A stretch of 64,000 nt of DNA from Bdellovibrionales bacterium RIFOXYD12_FULL_39_22 (GTDB taxonomy: Bacteria > Bdellovibrionota > Bacteriovoracia > Bacteriovoracales > Bacteriovoracaceae). This document shows, one piece after another, positions 39,675 to 49,331 of this stretch; position 1 is the stretch's first letter; every line of letters begins with the position of its first letter. Location of the stretch: positions 34,836 to 98,835 of the forward strand of contig MEQL01000042.1 of assembly GCA_001770205.1 (NCBI GenBank), read 5' to 3'. The translations under genes were made by a program, and so were the position numbers. The notes beneath the pieces were generated by a model that saw only the letters and a program-made list of their open reading frames with translations, was not told the origin of the DNA and did no database searches.

Positions 39675-40934
39675 TTAAGGAATTAAGATATCTGCAAGAG
39701 TAACTGGGGCCTTTTTATCATCTATATTGATCACAAAAAGAACTCCTCTGATTTTAACTTCATTAGCGTAGATCGGAGATAGGCCCATTGCTACCATTAA
39801 TTTATCTAAAAGCAGCCGCTGATCCTTGTAGCTATTAGAGGGATATTTCCCTTCGCGAGAAGCAATACATCCTGAAGTCATCACAAAGGGATAATGCGTA
39901 GTCTCCGGATCATTGTTAATCCTGCCAGTGCCATGAATCCGAAAGAGAGATCTCCCCACATCGCGAGAGATAACTGACTGACGCCACCACTCCTTTTGGG
40001 CCATAGAAGAAGTTAGGACTTTTTTTAATTCACTCTCATCTGGACTGGCCGGAATATGATTTAAAATCAAACGTCGATACTTGCCAAAAATAAGTTGCTC
40101 ATCGGCTGATGGCATAACTCCATCAATAGTATAAACTCCGGCGGGAGTGTTGCCATTTTCTCGATTAAAAGGAAGTCCTCGCCAACTTGAACCTAGCGCT
40201 GGCTGCATCCATAACTCATCAATCTCTTCACTAACATAAACTGGACGATCTTGATGATCTTTGGCAATTTTCAAACATGGATAATGACGATCGTGGCGAC
40301 AGAACATAAAAAGCCTAATGCCGTCTATGTAACGTCCATCCATAAAATCATCAAATGGTGGCGTATTTAAAAACATCTCCGAAAGAAGCTCTTTGGATAT
40401 TATCTCTTTGGAGACTACTATTTTCGTATAGTCTTCGCATAGTTCACTATTGTGCAGACGCAGAGATTCATAGAGTTCTTCTCCCCCTGGCCTTGCAGCA
40501 AAAAGCTCTTCCTCATTTAACAGAAGATAAATGGCCCGCACAGAAATAGTTTTGTCTTCAATATTTTTTATAACCTCTGCAAACAGTGTCGTTAGATCAT
40601 AGGACTCTGATCTCGTGCGCTCTGCTGCTAAGCGAATTCTCTCCTCCAGCGGTAAGGCCCAGCTAGATATGATGGCAAACAACTGCTGTTTCATTAACGG
40701 ATTGGCCAATTCCTCGCCCTGAAAATTAGAACTTGAGTTGTTATAGTAATCTAGTAGTGCATCTACAAAAATTTTCGCGTCTGTAATTTGCGACAAGGAA
40801 AATTTACCGGTACGGTTGTATTCAGCAATGATGCGTAAATTTTTAAAATATAATTTTTCTTGTTCTACTTCGCCAGCGAAGGACAAGGAAAAATTAATGA
40901 CTAATGCAAAACAAATCAGTGCTTTTATCGACAT
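39675..40934 (-). CDS. Exported L,D-transpeptidase-like protein
   Basis: 419 residues with a signal peptide (ALICFALVINFSLSFAG). The C-terminal third has LFRIHGTGRINND and FVMTSGCIASREG, the H-G and S-x-G-C signature of the YkuD fold with its catalytic Cys. The usual Arg directly after GC-I is shifted (GCIASR). VYTIDGVMPSADEQLIFGK and RRLILNHIP fit the substrate part. Such enzymes form 3-3 cross-links or attach proteins to peptidoglycan. A long helical N-terminal part is unrecognised. Confidence 0.75.
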   Translation of the reverse strand: MSIKALICFALVINFSLSFAGEVEQEKLYFKNLRIIAEYNRTGKFSLSQITDAKIFVDALLDYYNNSSSNFQGEELANPLMKQQLFAIISSWALPLEERIRLAAERTRSESYDLTTLFAEVIKNIEDKTISVRAIYLLLNEEELFAARPGGEELYESLRLHNSELCEDYTKIVVSKEIISKELLSEMFLNTPPFDDFMDGRYIDGIRLFMFCRHDRHYPCLKIAKDHQDRPVYVSEEIDELWMQPALGSSWRGLPFNRENGNTPAGVYTIDGVMPSADEQLIFGKYRRLILNHIPASPDESELKKVLTSSMAQKEWWRQSVISRDVGRSLFRIHGTGRINNDPETTHYPFVMTSGCIASREGKYPSNSYKDQRLLLDKLMVAMGLSPIYANEVKIRGVLFVINIDDKKAPVTLADILIP

Positions 40935-40995
40935 GGCGATTCTCTCTGGAGTGTATGCCCACTAAGTATTATAAATTTGAATGATGATATTTTAG

Positions 40996-41078
40996 CTTAG
41001 TGGGCAATGAGAGGCAAGCGCATAAAAGTTGTCTCATTTCGTCCGAGATTGAATCTCTTCTAAATCTTTATCCAAGGC
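40996..41078. repeat. 83-bp direct repeat, copy 1 (relic of a gene 3' end)
   Basis: Identical over 83 bp to 43918-44000. In copy 2 this sequence includes the last 15 codons and stop of the 43956-45374 gene; here it is an orphan fragment. An imperfect hairpin (AATGAGA with TCTCATT) lies inside both copies. The repeats bracket two lipoprotein genes, as expected from integration at a gene 3' end or from duplication. Confidence 0.93.
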
Positions 41079-41336
41079 CATCAAAAATTAAGTGGGGGAA
41101 AACAACATGGAGATTTGCTTAAAAGGCGCTACAAAAACGTGAAAAATTCCTAAGTAACCGAAACACCTCTGAACATGCCCATAATTTTGGGCAGTTTATT
41201 AGCTGATATAAGTAGTCGGCCCAGCGAGTTGTTTGAGTGTAAGTGTTGAATATGAGATTAATTTTCATCAATGTGTCAGAATATAAAAAAAGGGGAGAAA
41301 ATAGTGGAGTACAATGTTAAGCAGACAATAAAAAAA

Positions 41337-41342
41337 TATAAT
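41337..41342 (+). promoter_or_regulatory. -10 element of the inserted lipoprotein genes
   Basis: TATAAT lies 16 nt before the ATG at 41359, followed by a GGAAGG-type purine stretch that can serve as ribosome site. The -35 box is not clear. The element thus seems to bring its own promoter. Confidence 0.4.
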
Positions 41343-41358
41343 TTGGAAGGTCAGGTGT

Positions 41359-42294
41359 ATGAAAGTTAGTTTTTGTAATAAGTCACATTTTAATTATTAT
41401 CTACTATTGCTAGTTATTTTTGTGTTGCTCTCGTCATGTCTTAAGATGGACAGGATCGTTGTTGAAGGGGGCGATAAAAATGGATCTGGCCCAACTGTTG
41501 TTAATACTCCTGTCTATTGCGAGACTGGTGTATGTCCCGATGATAATGCGGATTTTCCAGTAAATATCGACGTTAACATGGCCGGTGTTGTACTTGTAGA
41601 TGAAGATTTTAACGATATGAATTATGGCGCCCCACTGTCGTACTATACAGGAATTGCATATGATGAACCAATTATTTACCATAGTGAGAATACCGGTTAC
41701 AGCATTCAGTTCAGTCATAGCACAGCGCTAGCTGGCATTGGAACCTTGCTTGATCTTTCAAATTATTTGGGCGATGGCGTTTATTTTAGATATTTTGTCA
41801 ATTACCCAGAGGATTATTATTTCCCTGGAGACATGGGAATGTTTGATAATCTAAAAATGCTCAAAATCTCTGGATCATCCGGGGACATTGAATTTATATA
41901 CAAGGATAGTTCAAGCGGTGGCCCAAAATCATTGCAACTGTACTGGATCAATAATAGTGGTGTTGCCACAGGGGGCACTGGAGCTGCTTCTGTCTCGCTT
42001 GGAAAAACTCTTTCAAAAGGGGAGTGGCATAAAATTGAAATTTATATAAAAATAGCAACTCCATCTATCGTCCATGTTCAAGTTGATGACTACGATGTGT
42101 ATAAAAATAATGATGCAGATATAAGACTCCCTTCTTCTGGATATGGTGATGCAGAACAGTTTATGTCTGTTCGTGCCAGCAATAGTGGGATACCTCCTGA
42201 AGGACATGGAAATTGGTTTCACGACGATATCACCATAATCTATAATGGAGGTGATTTGTGTGATACTGGGCCTGCGCTTACTGATAGTAATTAG
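41359..42294 (+). CDS. Lipoprotein with concanavalin-like lectin/glycan-binding domain
   Basis: 311 residues. Lipobox VLLSSCLKM. After a short linker, one beta-sandwich-like domain runs from VDEDFNDMNYG through VYFRYFVNYPEDYYF, GEWHKIEIYIKI and WFHDDITIIYNGG. The order of strands and the WHK-x-E-x-Y-x-K motif resemble LamG/polysaccharide-lyase-like domains. No catalytic residues can be assigned. Paralogous to both domains of the next gene, 25 bp downstream. Fewer GGCC sites than neighbours. Confidence 0.7.
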   Translation: MKVSFCNKSHFNYYLLLLVIFVLLSSCLKMDRIVVEGGDKNGSGPTVVNTPVYCETGVCPDDNADFPVNIDVNMAGVVLVDEDFNDMNYGAPLSYYTGIAYDEPIIYHSENTGYSIQFSHSTALAGIGTLLDLSNYLGDGVYFRYFVNYPEDYYFPGDMGMFDNLKMLKISGSSGDIEFIYKDSSSGGPKSLQLYWINNSGVATGGTGAASVSLGKTLSKGEWHKIEIYIKIATPSIVHVQVDDYDVYKNNDADIRLPSSGYGDAEQFMSVRASNSGIPPEGHGNWFHDDITIIYNGGDLCDTGPALTDSN

Positions 42295-42319
42295 TTTGTG
42301 AAAAGGAGAGGAGGAAATT

Positions 42320-43822
42320 GTGGTGAAAAAATCAAATAGTACATTTATATTTGAGTTTCATGCTTTTTTGCTTAGCGCTTTCTTTTTTCCGTTGCTCTCG
42401 TCATGTATTTCACATGAAAAAATCTCTATCGCTGGAAATGGAAATAATATTCCTTTCAAATCACCTTCTCCGACACCAGAAACGGTTTCAATCCATAATG
42501 CTGAATATACCTCCTCCAAAAAAATATTTTCTGAAAATTTTGAAGAGGGGTTAAGTAAGTTGACTACATTTGGTGATGTTTCAACTGTTCCGGAGATCGG
42601 AATTGGAGGATCGTTTTGTCTAAAGGCAAATTACGGTACAAACAAACTTCTTGGTTCCATTATTGATCTTGGTTCAAAGGCCCCAACAAATGAGTTTTAT
42701 GTCCGTTTTTATATCAAAATTGATCCTGCTTATAATGCCCCATATCTGGGGTTTAAGTGGATGCGGTTAAAGCATGGCAATGTTGAGGGTGATGGCATTC
42801 AAACAGAATTTTATTTAAACTCCGAGACCTGGTACTCTACTGGACATTCATATGAAACTGATCAGGGTGGACTTGATTCTCCGGATACTAATTTTTCGTG
42901 GTATCCAACTTTTAAAGATGGCCAGTGGCACAAAGTGGAGGTGTATGGAAAGTACAATACTTCGGGATTGGCAAATGGAGTCTGCATAATAAAGTTTGAT
43001 GACATCTTGCACCTCAACAGTAAATCATACAAGTGGCGTAGTACGATGTGGGAGTCGGATATTTTTAGGCGGTTTTATATTCCTTCCAATGCAGGAGATG
43101 GCGTTCACATGGCACAGGCAGGAGATATAATCTACATTGACGATATTGAAATTTGGGATGGAACGCCACACCGGTTGATGTACGAAAACTTTGACACTCA
43201 AACTATTAGTCCGAATCTTAGTGTTTATGGTGAGTGGGATTCAAGTATTCAGGGAAATATCTTACAAGTTCCACCACAATATAACCTTGATCAAGCTGGT
43301 AAAAACGGGCAAGGCTTTGCTTTTTCCTCAGGAACAGTAAATAAGGTTTGGATCTCATGGGACAAAGGACTGCCAAATCCATGGCCCTCTGATGAAATGT
43401 ATTTCTCTTTTTGGATGAGATATCCAACATTTACAAGTACCGATTCTATGGAGAATTTAAAAATATTTTACCCACATTGGAATGGAGTGGATAGTTATGT
43501 CCATTATTCCATGAGCGATAAAGACACCATATATTACTCGGCAAAGGGTAATGGGGCAATGATCTCTATAAGCAATTGGTTATCATGTCCAAATCAGACG
43601 GATGGGAACTGGCATCATTACGAATTCTACGTTAAGTTTTCAAACGCAATAAGCAGATTTTGGTATGATGGCGAGTTAAAGATAGATCATTTCTATGGCC
43701 CAAACGTATGGTTGCCTAATACGATGTCATATATTGCTGCACCATCAATTGATGCGGAAGAGTCGGGAGTCTTTTCTCGTCAAATTGACGATTGGGAAGT
43801 TTGGGACGTAGTACCTAATTAA
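42320..43822 (+). CDS. Lipoprotein with two concanavalin-like domains
   Basis: 500 residues starting at GTG with GGAGG 5 nt upstream. Lipobox PLLSSCISH. Two tandem domains: one from SENFEEGLSKL through FYVRFYIKI, DGQWHKVEVYGKY and DDIEIWDG; a second from YENFDTQT through MYFSFWMRYP, DGNWHHYEFYVKF and IDDWEVWD. Both share the strand order and W-H-x-x-E motif of the preceding gene. Probably binds or degrades a polysaccharide at the surface; enzyme activity is not shown by any motif. Confidence 0.72.
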   Translation: MVKKSNSTFIFEFHAFLLSAFFFPLLSSCISHEKISIAGNGNNIPFKSPSPTPETVSIHNAEYTSSKKIFSENFEEGLSKLTTFGDVSTVPEIGIGGSFCLKANYGTNKLLGSIIDLGSKAPTNEFYVRFYIKIDPAYNAPYLGFKWMRLKHGNVEGDGIQTEFYLNSETWYSTGHSYETDQGGLDSPDTNFSWYPTFKDGQWHKVEVYGKYNTSGLANGVCIIKFDDILHLNSKSYKWRSTMWESDIFRRFYIPSNAGDGVHMAQAGDIIYIDDIEIWDGTPHRLMYENFDTQTISPNLSVYGEWDSSIQGNILQVPPQYNLDQAGKNGQGFAFSSGTVNKVWISWDKGLPNPWPSDEMYFSFWMRYPTFTSTDSMENLKIFYPHWNGVDSYVHYSMSDKDTIYYSAKGNGAMISISNWLSCPNQTDGNWHHYEFYVKFSNAISRFWYDGELKIDHFYGPNVWLPNTMSYIAAPSIDAEESGVFSRQIDDWEVWDVVPN

Positions 43823-43917
43823 TAAATATTTGAATCAAGTCAAATCAAAATGGTCTGTTAACTACGACAAATTGCGATAAATCTCTAAACCTGCATTTTG
43901 CTCATTTAGGACGTGGC

Positions 43918-44000
43918 CTTAGTGGGCAATGAGAGGCAAGCGCATAAAAGTTGTCTCATTTCGTCCGAGATTGAATCTCTTCTAAATCTTTATCCAAGGC
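43918..44000. repeat. 83-bp direct repeat, copy 2 (functional gene end)
   Basis: Second, presumably original copy. It contains the stop and last 15 codons of the 43956-45374 gene (LDKDLEEIQSRTK) plus 38 bp downstream of it. Both copies are identical, so the duplication is recent or kept by recombination. Confidence 0.93.
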
Positions 44001-45374
44001 TTCATCATCTTTTGATTGTTTCTCAATAGATAATTCTAGATTGGTCAATAAATTCCCCAAGGTTTTGTAATATTGCAAATCGGCCATTGCCTGATCTATT
44101 TTTTTATTACGATCACCTTGTTTGGCCAACTCCTCCACATATTCTTTGAATTTCTCTCCCATAATGGTAGTTTCGTGGGCCACTGGCAACTCATTCTCAT
44201 TTAGTTGAAGATAGAGTGCTAGCAGCAGTCCAAATTGCTCATCGCTAAGCTTGGCCACCTGTTTATGGGCCTTTACTGCCATTTCAAAACGATTTTGCAA
44301 GAAGGGAATAACCGACTTGCCAATTAACAGTCTCTTTTCAATCCACGCCAACTCTTCTTTTTTCTGATCTTGAGAGAATTTCTTTCCCTCGTAAAAGAAT
44401 GCCAATTCTGTCTCCATTAAATTTCTAACATCTTTTGCTTGAAGCGCTTCCTTTTCCTGGCCATTTTTCATCTTGGCAATACTTTCTTTTATTGCCTGCC
44501 GAATTACTGAAAATGCTTGGGCCAACTTATTAGTCTTGATCTCATCTCGTCTAACTTCAAGCAAATGTTTTTGATCAACTAAGTATTCTCCTAAACATTG
44601 TTGCATACTCAGAAATTTTTCATCATCTCCTGATTGCATGGTTAAAAGCATTGTTAATGTCATATCAACGCCCGAGGAAAAAACAATCTTTTGAATATGT
44701 CCCTCGACAACTTGAACCTCTTTTATCTCTCCTAGTTTTTTGAAAATCGATTCTTCTCCTTTGCCACTATCCTCATTTTCGATATACTCCGCAAGAAGTT
44801 TGATAATCTCTCCGCCCTTTCTACCTCCCACTTCTTGCTTCGCGCTGACTCCAGAATCAGAAGATCCTGGCGCGACTAATCTTCTTTGAATTTCAAATAA
44901 CAATGTTCCTATTGCAGAATTATCACCAACTCCTGCCAAAGTGCTATTTATACTTTTAGCACAACGAACTCGTCGATCTTTTTTCAAAACAGCATTGTGC
45001 TCCTCGTATGTCCACGCAGGATTATAGACTAATGGCGGATCTGTTTTTTCCATTTCTTCATACAGTTCACTGGCCTTACCCAACATATCTTTAAAAACTA
45101 TTGATGAATAAAAGCGATGTGCAGAGGATGGTGTCGAAGCAATCTTTTGCATTAATAATTTGCTCTCACCAAGTGACACCTTGGGAAGATTGAGTTTTTC
45201 CTCAATATCTAAACGACGCTGTATGCTCTCTCTTTCGCTGGCCGCTTCACTTTTGTAAACACTCTTGCGATAAAAATCCAAACTTTCTCCCATAGATTCG
45301 CTGATAATCGAACCAGCTAATAAGGAAAGTGTAACTATGGGCATTGCCATTTTATAAATAATTGATTGTTTCAT
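43956..45374 (-). CDS. Exported helical protein, third gene of a secreted-protein operon
   Basis: 472 residues with a signal peptide (MPIVTLSLLAGSIISESMG). Strongly helical, Lys/Glu/Gln-rich, with coiled-coil segments over most of its length and few Cys. No family recognised. The ATG overlaps the stop of the upstream gene (AAATGAAA) and its ribosome site GGAGG lies within that gene's last codons, so it is translationally coupled. Its 3' end is the sequence duplicated in the 83-bp repeats. Confidence 0.75.
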   Translation of the reverse strand: MKQSIIYKMAMPIVTLSLLAGSIISESMGESLDFYRKSVYKSEAASERESIQRRLDIEEKLNLPKVSLGESKLLMQKIASTPSSAHRFYSSIVFKDMLGKASELYEEMEKTDPPLVYNPAWTYEEHNAVLKKDRRVRCAKSINSTLAGVGDNSAIGTLLFEIQRRLVAPGSSDSGVSAKQEVGGRKGGEIIKLLAEYIENEDSGKGEESIFKKLGEIKEVQVVEGHIQKIVFSSGVDMTLTMLLTMQSGDDEKFLSMQQCLGEYLVDQKHLLEVRRDEIKTNKLAQAFSVIRQAIKESIAKMKNGQEKEALQAKDVRNLMETELAFFYEGKKFSQDQKKEELAWIEKRLLIGKSVIPFLQNRFEMAVKAHKQVAKLSDEQFGLLLALYLQLNENELPVAHETTIMGEKFKEYVEELAKQGDRNKKIDQAMADLQYYKTLGNLLTNLELSIEKQSKDDEALDKDLEEIQSRTK

Positions 45375-46999
45375 TTGTTACCTCCATTAACTGGCCTTTC
45401 GTATGTTATCCACTCGAAAATACTAAGCGGACTAATCAAATCATTAACCTTATCGTACCAGGCACGTTCATCAACATCTTTAGAGGTTTCAAAGCGCAGT
45501 TGCAGCGGTTTTGAAAAATAGTCATCTGGTTCTCGCTTTAGTGGAGGGGGAATATACCATCCACAATCCCAGGCCGGTTTCGTGTCACAGTCTCCGGCAT
45601 AAAAAGGAATACCTTTTTGATACATTGAAACATGTAAGGCATAGGTACGATTTGGCCGCAACTTCTGAATACTGCGCTTGTAAAGATCATTTTTATTAAT
45701 ATCTGAGATTAAATCAACTTGCCAAATATCACTCAGCGCAACATCTTGGTCTTTTGACAAAATGTTCGTTGAGGGTTTTATTGAGTTGGAGTCATCAGTC
45801 ATAATGTCTAGGCTAATTTTCCTATCCCACCAGAAACGAAAAGCTTTGTATAACGACACGCGAACAATCGTATTTCTAAAGAAACCTTCATCCTTCTTTA
45901 TCATCTCCTCTATGCTGGCACCATCCTTATTACTATTTTGCCCGGCCTCCGACTTGGCCATTTCTCTTTCAGCAACTTTTCTAGAATGCTGTGCGATGGC
46001 CGTGCTTACCGCCGAAGACGAATCGGCAAGTAAGATCGCTCGCGGAAAGGCCTTGGGAACTACTCCTTTCTTTGTTTGCTTATCCACCCACAACAAAGAA
46101 TCTACCTCTTGCCCCTTTACATTGGTCGGTATTTTGAAGGCATTCGGACTAGGCTTATCCGTCAAACGATCAATCGTTCCAATCTTAACATCAATCTTAT
46201 AGTCTGAATTCTGTCGACAAGCGGCCCCCACTCCTGATCCGCTTATCTGACTCAAATCATATTTATTCCAAGCATCCCCTACCTGCACACTAGGAGTTAA
46301 TCTTGTTCCTCTGCTTGAGGTATTATAAACTTGAACATCCTCCAACTCTCCAGGAAGTAGATCATACTTATTGGGAATAAATAATGCGTACTTATCTGAA
46401 GATAATGTCCAAGAAGGATCTCGCAAAAAGCTGGCGGTAAAGCGCATTATTTCGTTGGAACACTGAAAACTGGCATATTGCACTTCATCATACCAACAAG
46501 AATTGGCGACCTCTTCGCAAACCTCTTCTTCTCTAGTGGTCTCATTCCCCTGCGCATCAGTGGTAGTAGTTGTAACGGTAGAGCACTCTTCGTGAGTTCC
46601 GCACTCTGTTGCATTACTACCATAAACACAATCCTCCCATGACCAGGTCTCAATTGTGGTGTATGGAATTGTTCCCTGCCAAGCGATATCCGGTAAGCTC
46701 TGCCGCATTTTAAAAGCTTTCTGTTGGCCATCCTCTCCCGATTTTCTAAGCTTATTCCACGCCGCAAAATCATACTTTTGCGGCCGTCTAATAAAGTGAT
46801 CTGCCGTAGAGGAGCACTCTAGCTGATGCGAGTTTGCATGATAATTTCTAACTTTATCTGAAGGAAGATACATTCCTTCACAAATTGCAGCTACGGGGGA
46901 ATTTCTCACCGTTGTACACTCATTACTTCCCTGGCCGGCCAATAGCTGGCCGATCCAGGTACTAACTACAATCGCTATTAAGAGTGAATGTTTTTTCAT
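45371..46999 (-). CDS. Exported Cys-rich protein, second gene of a secreted-protein operon
   Basis: 542 residues with signal peptide (MKKHSLLIAIVVSTWIGQLLAG). About 14 Cys, many paired closely (TECGTHEEC, GDCDTKPAWDCGW), suggest disulfides outside the cytoplasm. A Thr-rich, acidic segment (TVTTTTTDAQGNETTREEE) lies near 145-170. The C-terminal half contains strand-like stretches (TYALHVSMYQKGIPFYAG, LQLRFETSKD). No family recognised. Confidence 0.73.
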   Translation of the reverse strand: MKKHSLLIAIVVSTWIGQLLAGQGSNECTTVRNSPVAAICEGMYLPSDKVRNYHANSHQLECSSTADHFIRRPQKYDFAAWNKLRKSGEDGQQKAFKMRQSLPDIAWQGTIPYTTIETWSWEDCVYGSNATECGTHEECSTVTTTTTDAQGNETTREEEVCEEVANSCWYDEVQYASFQCSNEIMRFTASFLRDPSWTLSSDKYALFIPNKYDLLPGELEDVQVYNTSSRGTRLTPSVQVGDAWNKYDLSQISGSGVGAACRQNSDYKIDVKIGTIDRLTDKPSPNAFKIPTNVKGQEVDSLLWVDKQTKKGVVPKAFPRAILLADSSSAVSTAIAQHSRKVAEREMAKSEAGQNSNKDGASIEEMIKKDEGFFRNTIVRVSLYKAFRFWWDRKISLDIMTDDSNSIKPSTNILSKDQDVALSDIWQVDLISDINKNDLYKRSIQKLRPNRTYALHVSMYQKGIPFYAGDCDTKPAWDCGWYIPPPLKREPDDYFSKPLQLRFETSKDVDERAWYDKVNDLISPLSIFEWITYERPVNGGNK

Positions 47000-47068
47000 A
47001 AATGACCCTTTGAATTTTATCTCGTTAATAGTCAGGCCTTGGCCTTATTAACTTAAAATCTCACTCAA

Positions 47069-48571
47069 TTAAATATCCTGGCGAGCTCTAACCCTTTGCT
47101 GCGTTCTATTATTGGCGTTAAGTTGCTCAAGTGCTTCTTCAATACCTACCGCCTGTTCCACTTGTTGCATGAAATTCTCTAGGCCAAGTTTTGCAATCTG
47201 AAACGCCCCTTTTAGTGAGTTTGTATCCGTTGTTATTGTATCCGCTTCAATATCTTCAGCATCACCACCATTGTAAGCTGCGGCCTTTTCCTTGAAATAA
47301 GATTTTTCATCTTCGGACTTATAATATCTCTTACGATAATGTTCTCTCATCTCTTTTAGTCCGCCCCCCTTACTTACAATTAACTCCTCTTCCAAGTCCG
47401 CTAACATTAATTTTAAAATCAAAGAATTGGCCTTGGCCAAAGATCTATCTCCGGCCAACATAGTTTTAAAGGAGTTAATTCCTGCCAATAAACTAATCTC
47501 TTCGCCAATTAATTTTTTAGAACGGCTCTCTTGAGTTATAAGTGCGGTATATATTTTATCTTGAAAAGCAATCAGCTCATTTGTATCGCGAACAAATTCA
47601 CTAACAAATTGCAGACTATTGCTCGAAGCAAAAAAATCCCAATTAAGTTGTTGTTTATTATATTCAATCGCAAATGTTCCTAATTGAACACCATAGACAG
47701 AGCGCAAATATGATCTTGTCCAAAAGGCCTCTTCCAGTGCCTGCAGTGTTTTGGCCATTCCTTCCGAATTAAGATCAAGTCTTCTTTTCTGACTAATTCC
47801 AAAGGTTCGAATGAATTCATATATGCTTGCTTTAGTAAACTGATTATAAGTGTCAATACTTCTTGCATCCACATCTTCAATTATTCGAAGCATAGCTGCT
47901 TCATTTCTCATCTCATTTAATTGAGCGGCCGTTAGCGGTTGATCAGTCTTAACTTCTAACTTCTCGACATATTTTGTCTGCCCATTGGGAAGTGAAACCA
48001 AAATCCTGAGAGCTCTTGCTGCGGCCATCTGTTCATTTAACTGTGTAGTATAGTGCTCAATTAGTGGAGAAAAATCCATATTGCCGTAGTTGGGAATCGA
48101 AACAACAGATCCTTCTAATTGAGCGGCCGGAGCGCTACCAACGATAGAAGGAAGAGCAGTGAGTGTTTTTATCTTATTTTGAATACGCAGTTCTGCGGAT
48201 TTTAAATTTTTTGTAGCGGAAAAAAATTCTTTGTAATCAATTATTTCTCCCCCTGCAGAAGAACGATTGGCCAAATCTTGTACTACCATGAGATCACTCT
48301 CTATAAGATCTGCAAATGCCGCATCTAATTTTTCAACTGCATCCAAGATATAGTCTCTATCTTCTTTTTGTCTTTCCGAGAGTAAATCTAAGAATTTCGC
48401 TTCTAACTCTCCTCTATCAAAAGTTTCAAAGGTCGTTGCTCCATTTTGTAAATTCACCACGTTCCCAATACCTGCCCCCCCTAGCGAAACAGGGTTGGAA
48501 TAAATGGTTGCGCTGGTGAGTAAAAAACTTGCCGACATAACTACCCAGAAGAGATAATTTTTATGACTCAT
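47069..48571 (-). CDS. Exported helical protein, first gene of a secreted-protein operon
   Basis: 500 residues. AAAGGAG lies 7 nt before the ATG. A signal peptide (FWVVMSASFLLTSATIYS) is followed by a Gly/Asn segment (VSLGGAGIGNVVNLQNG) and then a long helical, charged region with heptad-like patterns. The Gly-rich start resembles that of the exported protein at 32.8 kb. Together with the next two genes it forms a tight operon of 4.6 kb with no known domain. Confidence 0.74.
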   Translation of the reverse strand: MSHKNYLFWVVMSASFLLTSATIYSNPVSLGGAGIGNVVNLQNGATTFETFDRGELEAKFLDLLSERQKEDRDYILDAVEKLDAAFADLIESDLMVVQDLANRSSAGGEIIDYKEFFSATKNLKSAELRIQNKIKTLTALPSIVGSAPAAQLEGSVVSIPNYGNMDFSPLIEHYTTQLNEQMAAARALRILVSLPNGQTKYVEKLEVKTDQPLTAAQLNEMRNEAAMLRIIEDVDARSIDTYNQFTKASIYEFIRTFGISQKRRLDLNSEGMAKTLQALEEAFWTRSYLRSVYGVQLGTFAIEYNKQQLNWDFFASSNSLQFVSEFVRDTNELIAFQDKIYTALITQESRSKKLIGEEISLLAGINSFKTMLAGDRSLAKANSLILKLMLADLEEELIVSKGGGLKEMREHYRKRYYKSEDEKSYFKEKAAAYNGGDAEDIEADTITTDTNSLKGAFQIAKLGLENFMQQVEQAVGIEEALEQLNANNRTQQRVRARQDI

Positions 48572-48773
48572 AGAATTCTCCTTTTTTTGGCGTTTATATG
48601 TGCCCTTACAATTATTAAATTGACTCGTTAAGCAAGCTTGTCTGCAACTTGCAGGCCACTCATAACTGTTTGGATTAATTTTCTAAAAAAAAGTAAGGTG
48701 ATTGAATACAATACAAGTGTATAACTATTTTACAAAGTGCCGTGCACCCTTGCCATCTGTGGATATTAGCGCG

Positions 48774-49256
48774 CTACTCAATAAGTGCTCCAGTGGTATT
48801 TAATTGGAAGATGGTTAGTGGACCTAAAACTTTGCTTTCATCAAAAGGTTGCTTCCCTTCTTCTGCTTTATGCTTTAAAAACTCGATGGCCTGATGTTTA
48901 TTGAGTGTAAAGGAAACCAAAACCCCAACTGCGTAGGCCATTTTTCCACGAGCAGTCAGTGGAAAAACCATTTCACCATCATTTACTTTTATTCGCAATT
49001 GCGCCTTTCCATCAGGACTATCCTTGGCCACCAAGGTCATCCAACAACCTCGTTTGGCACATACTTCTGAAATGATTCCTTCTACTACAATTTCTTTATT
49101 TAAATATTTATCGGGTGATTTTACTATTTCCGCAAGGGCCACGACTTTTGTTTTGTCCACAACCGCACCAAACTGCAGGGGCCCAGCCGCCAGCAAACTC
49201 GTGGCAAACAAAAATAAAAAAACTGAAGAAAAATATTTGTTAACTATAGACATCAT
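48774..49256 (-). CDS. Exported DUF4920-like protein
   Basis: 160 residues from the ATG at 49256 (AAGGAGC 5 nt before). Signal peptide, then YLNKEIVVEGIISEVCAKRGCW followed by MTLVAKD, the V-C-x-x-x-G-C-W motif of DUF4920 proteins, an OB-fold-like family. The two Cys may bind metal. Function in this family is unknown. Confidence 0.75.
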   Translation of the reverse strand: MMSIVNKYFSSVFLFLFATSLLAAGPLQFGAVVDKTKVVALAEIVKSPDKYLNKEIVVEGIISEVCAKRGCWMTLVAKDSPDGKAQLRIKVNDGEMVFPLTARGKMAYAVGVLVSFTLNKHQAIEFLKHKAEEGKQPFDESKVLGPLTIFQLNTTGALIE

Positions 49257-49331
49257 AAAAGCTCCTTGGTTAGGAGCAAATTTTCCCAATTCCCCTCTTG
49301 ATTGTCTATAGCTTTTACGCCGAAATACTTA

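Larger units (their letters stand above)
41079..43917. mobile_element. Repeat-bounded 2.8-kb insertion carrying two lipoprotein genes
   Basis: The segment lies between the two 83-bp repeats. It holds two paralogous lipoprotein genes on the strand opposite to its neighbours and no integrase or transposase. I counted about 10 GGCC in 2.84 kb, against 21 in the first 1.39 kb of the window, so base use is unlike the native genes. The first 280 bp hold a small hairpin (41177-41192) and a TATAAT (41337-41342) before the first gene. How it moved is unknown. Confidence 0.65.

Noticed and set aside
41177..41192. Hairpin GCCCA/TGGGC as terminator
   Set aside because: Stem of 5 bp with a weak T-rich tail; no gene ends just upstream.
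43928..43960. Hairpin AATGAGA/TCTCATT as terminator of the 43956 gene
   Set aside because: It overlaps the stop codon and has a bulge and no T-run; noted only as part of the repeat.
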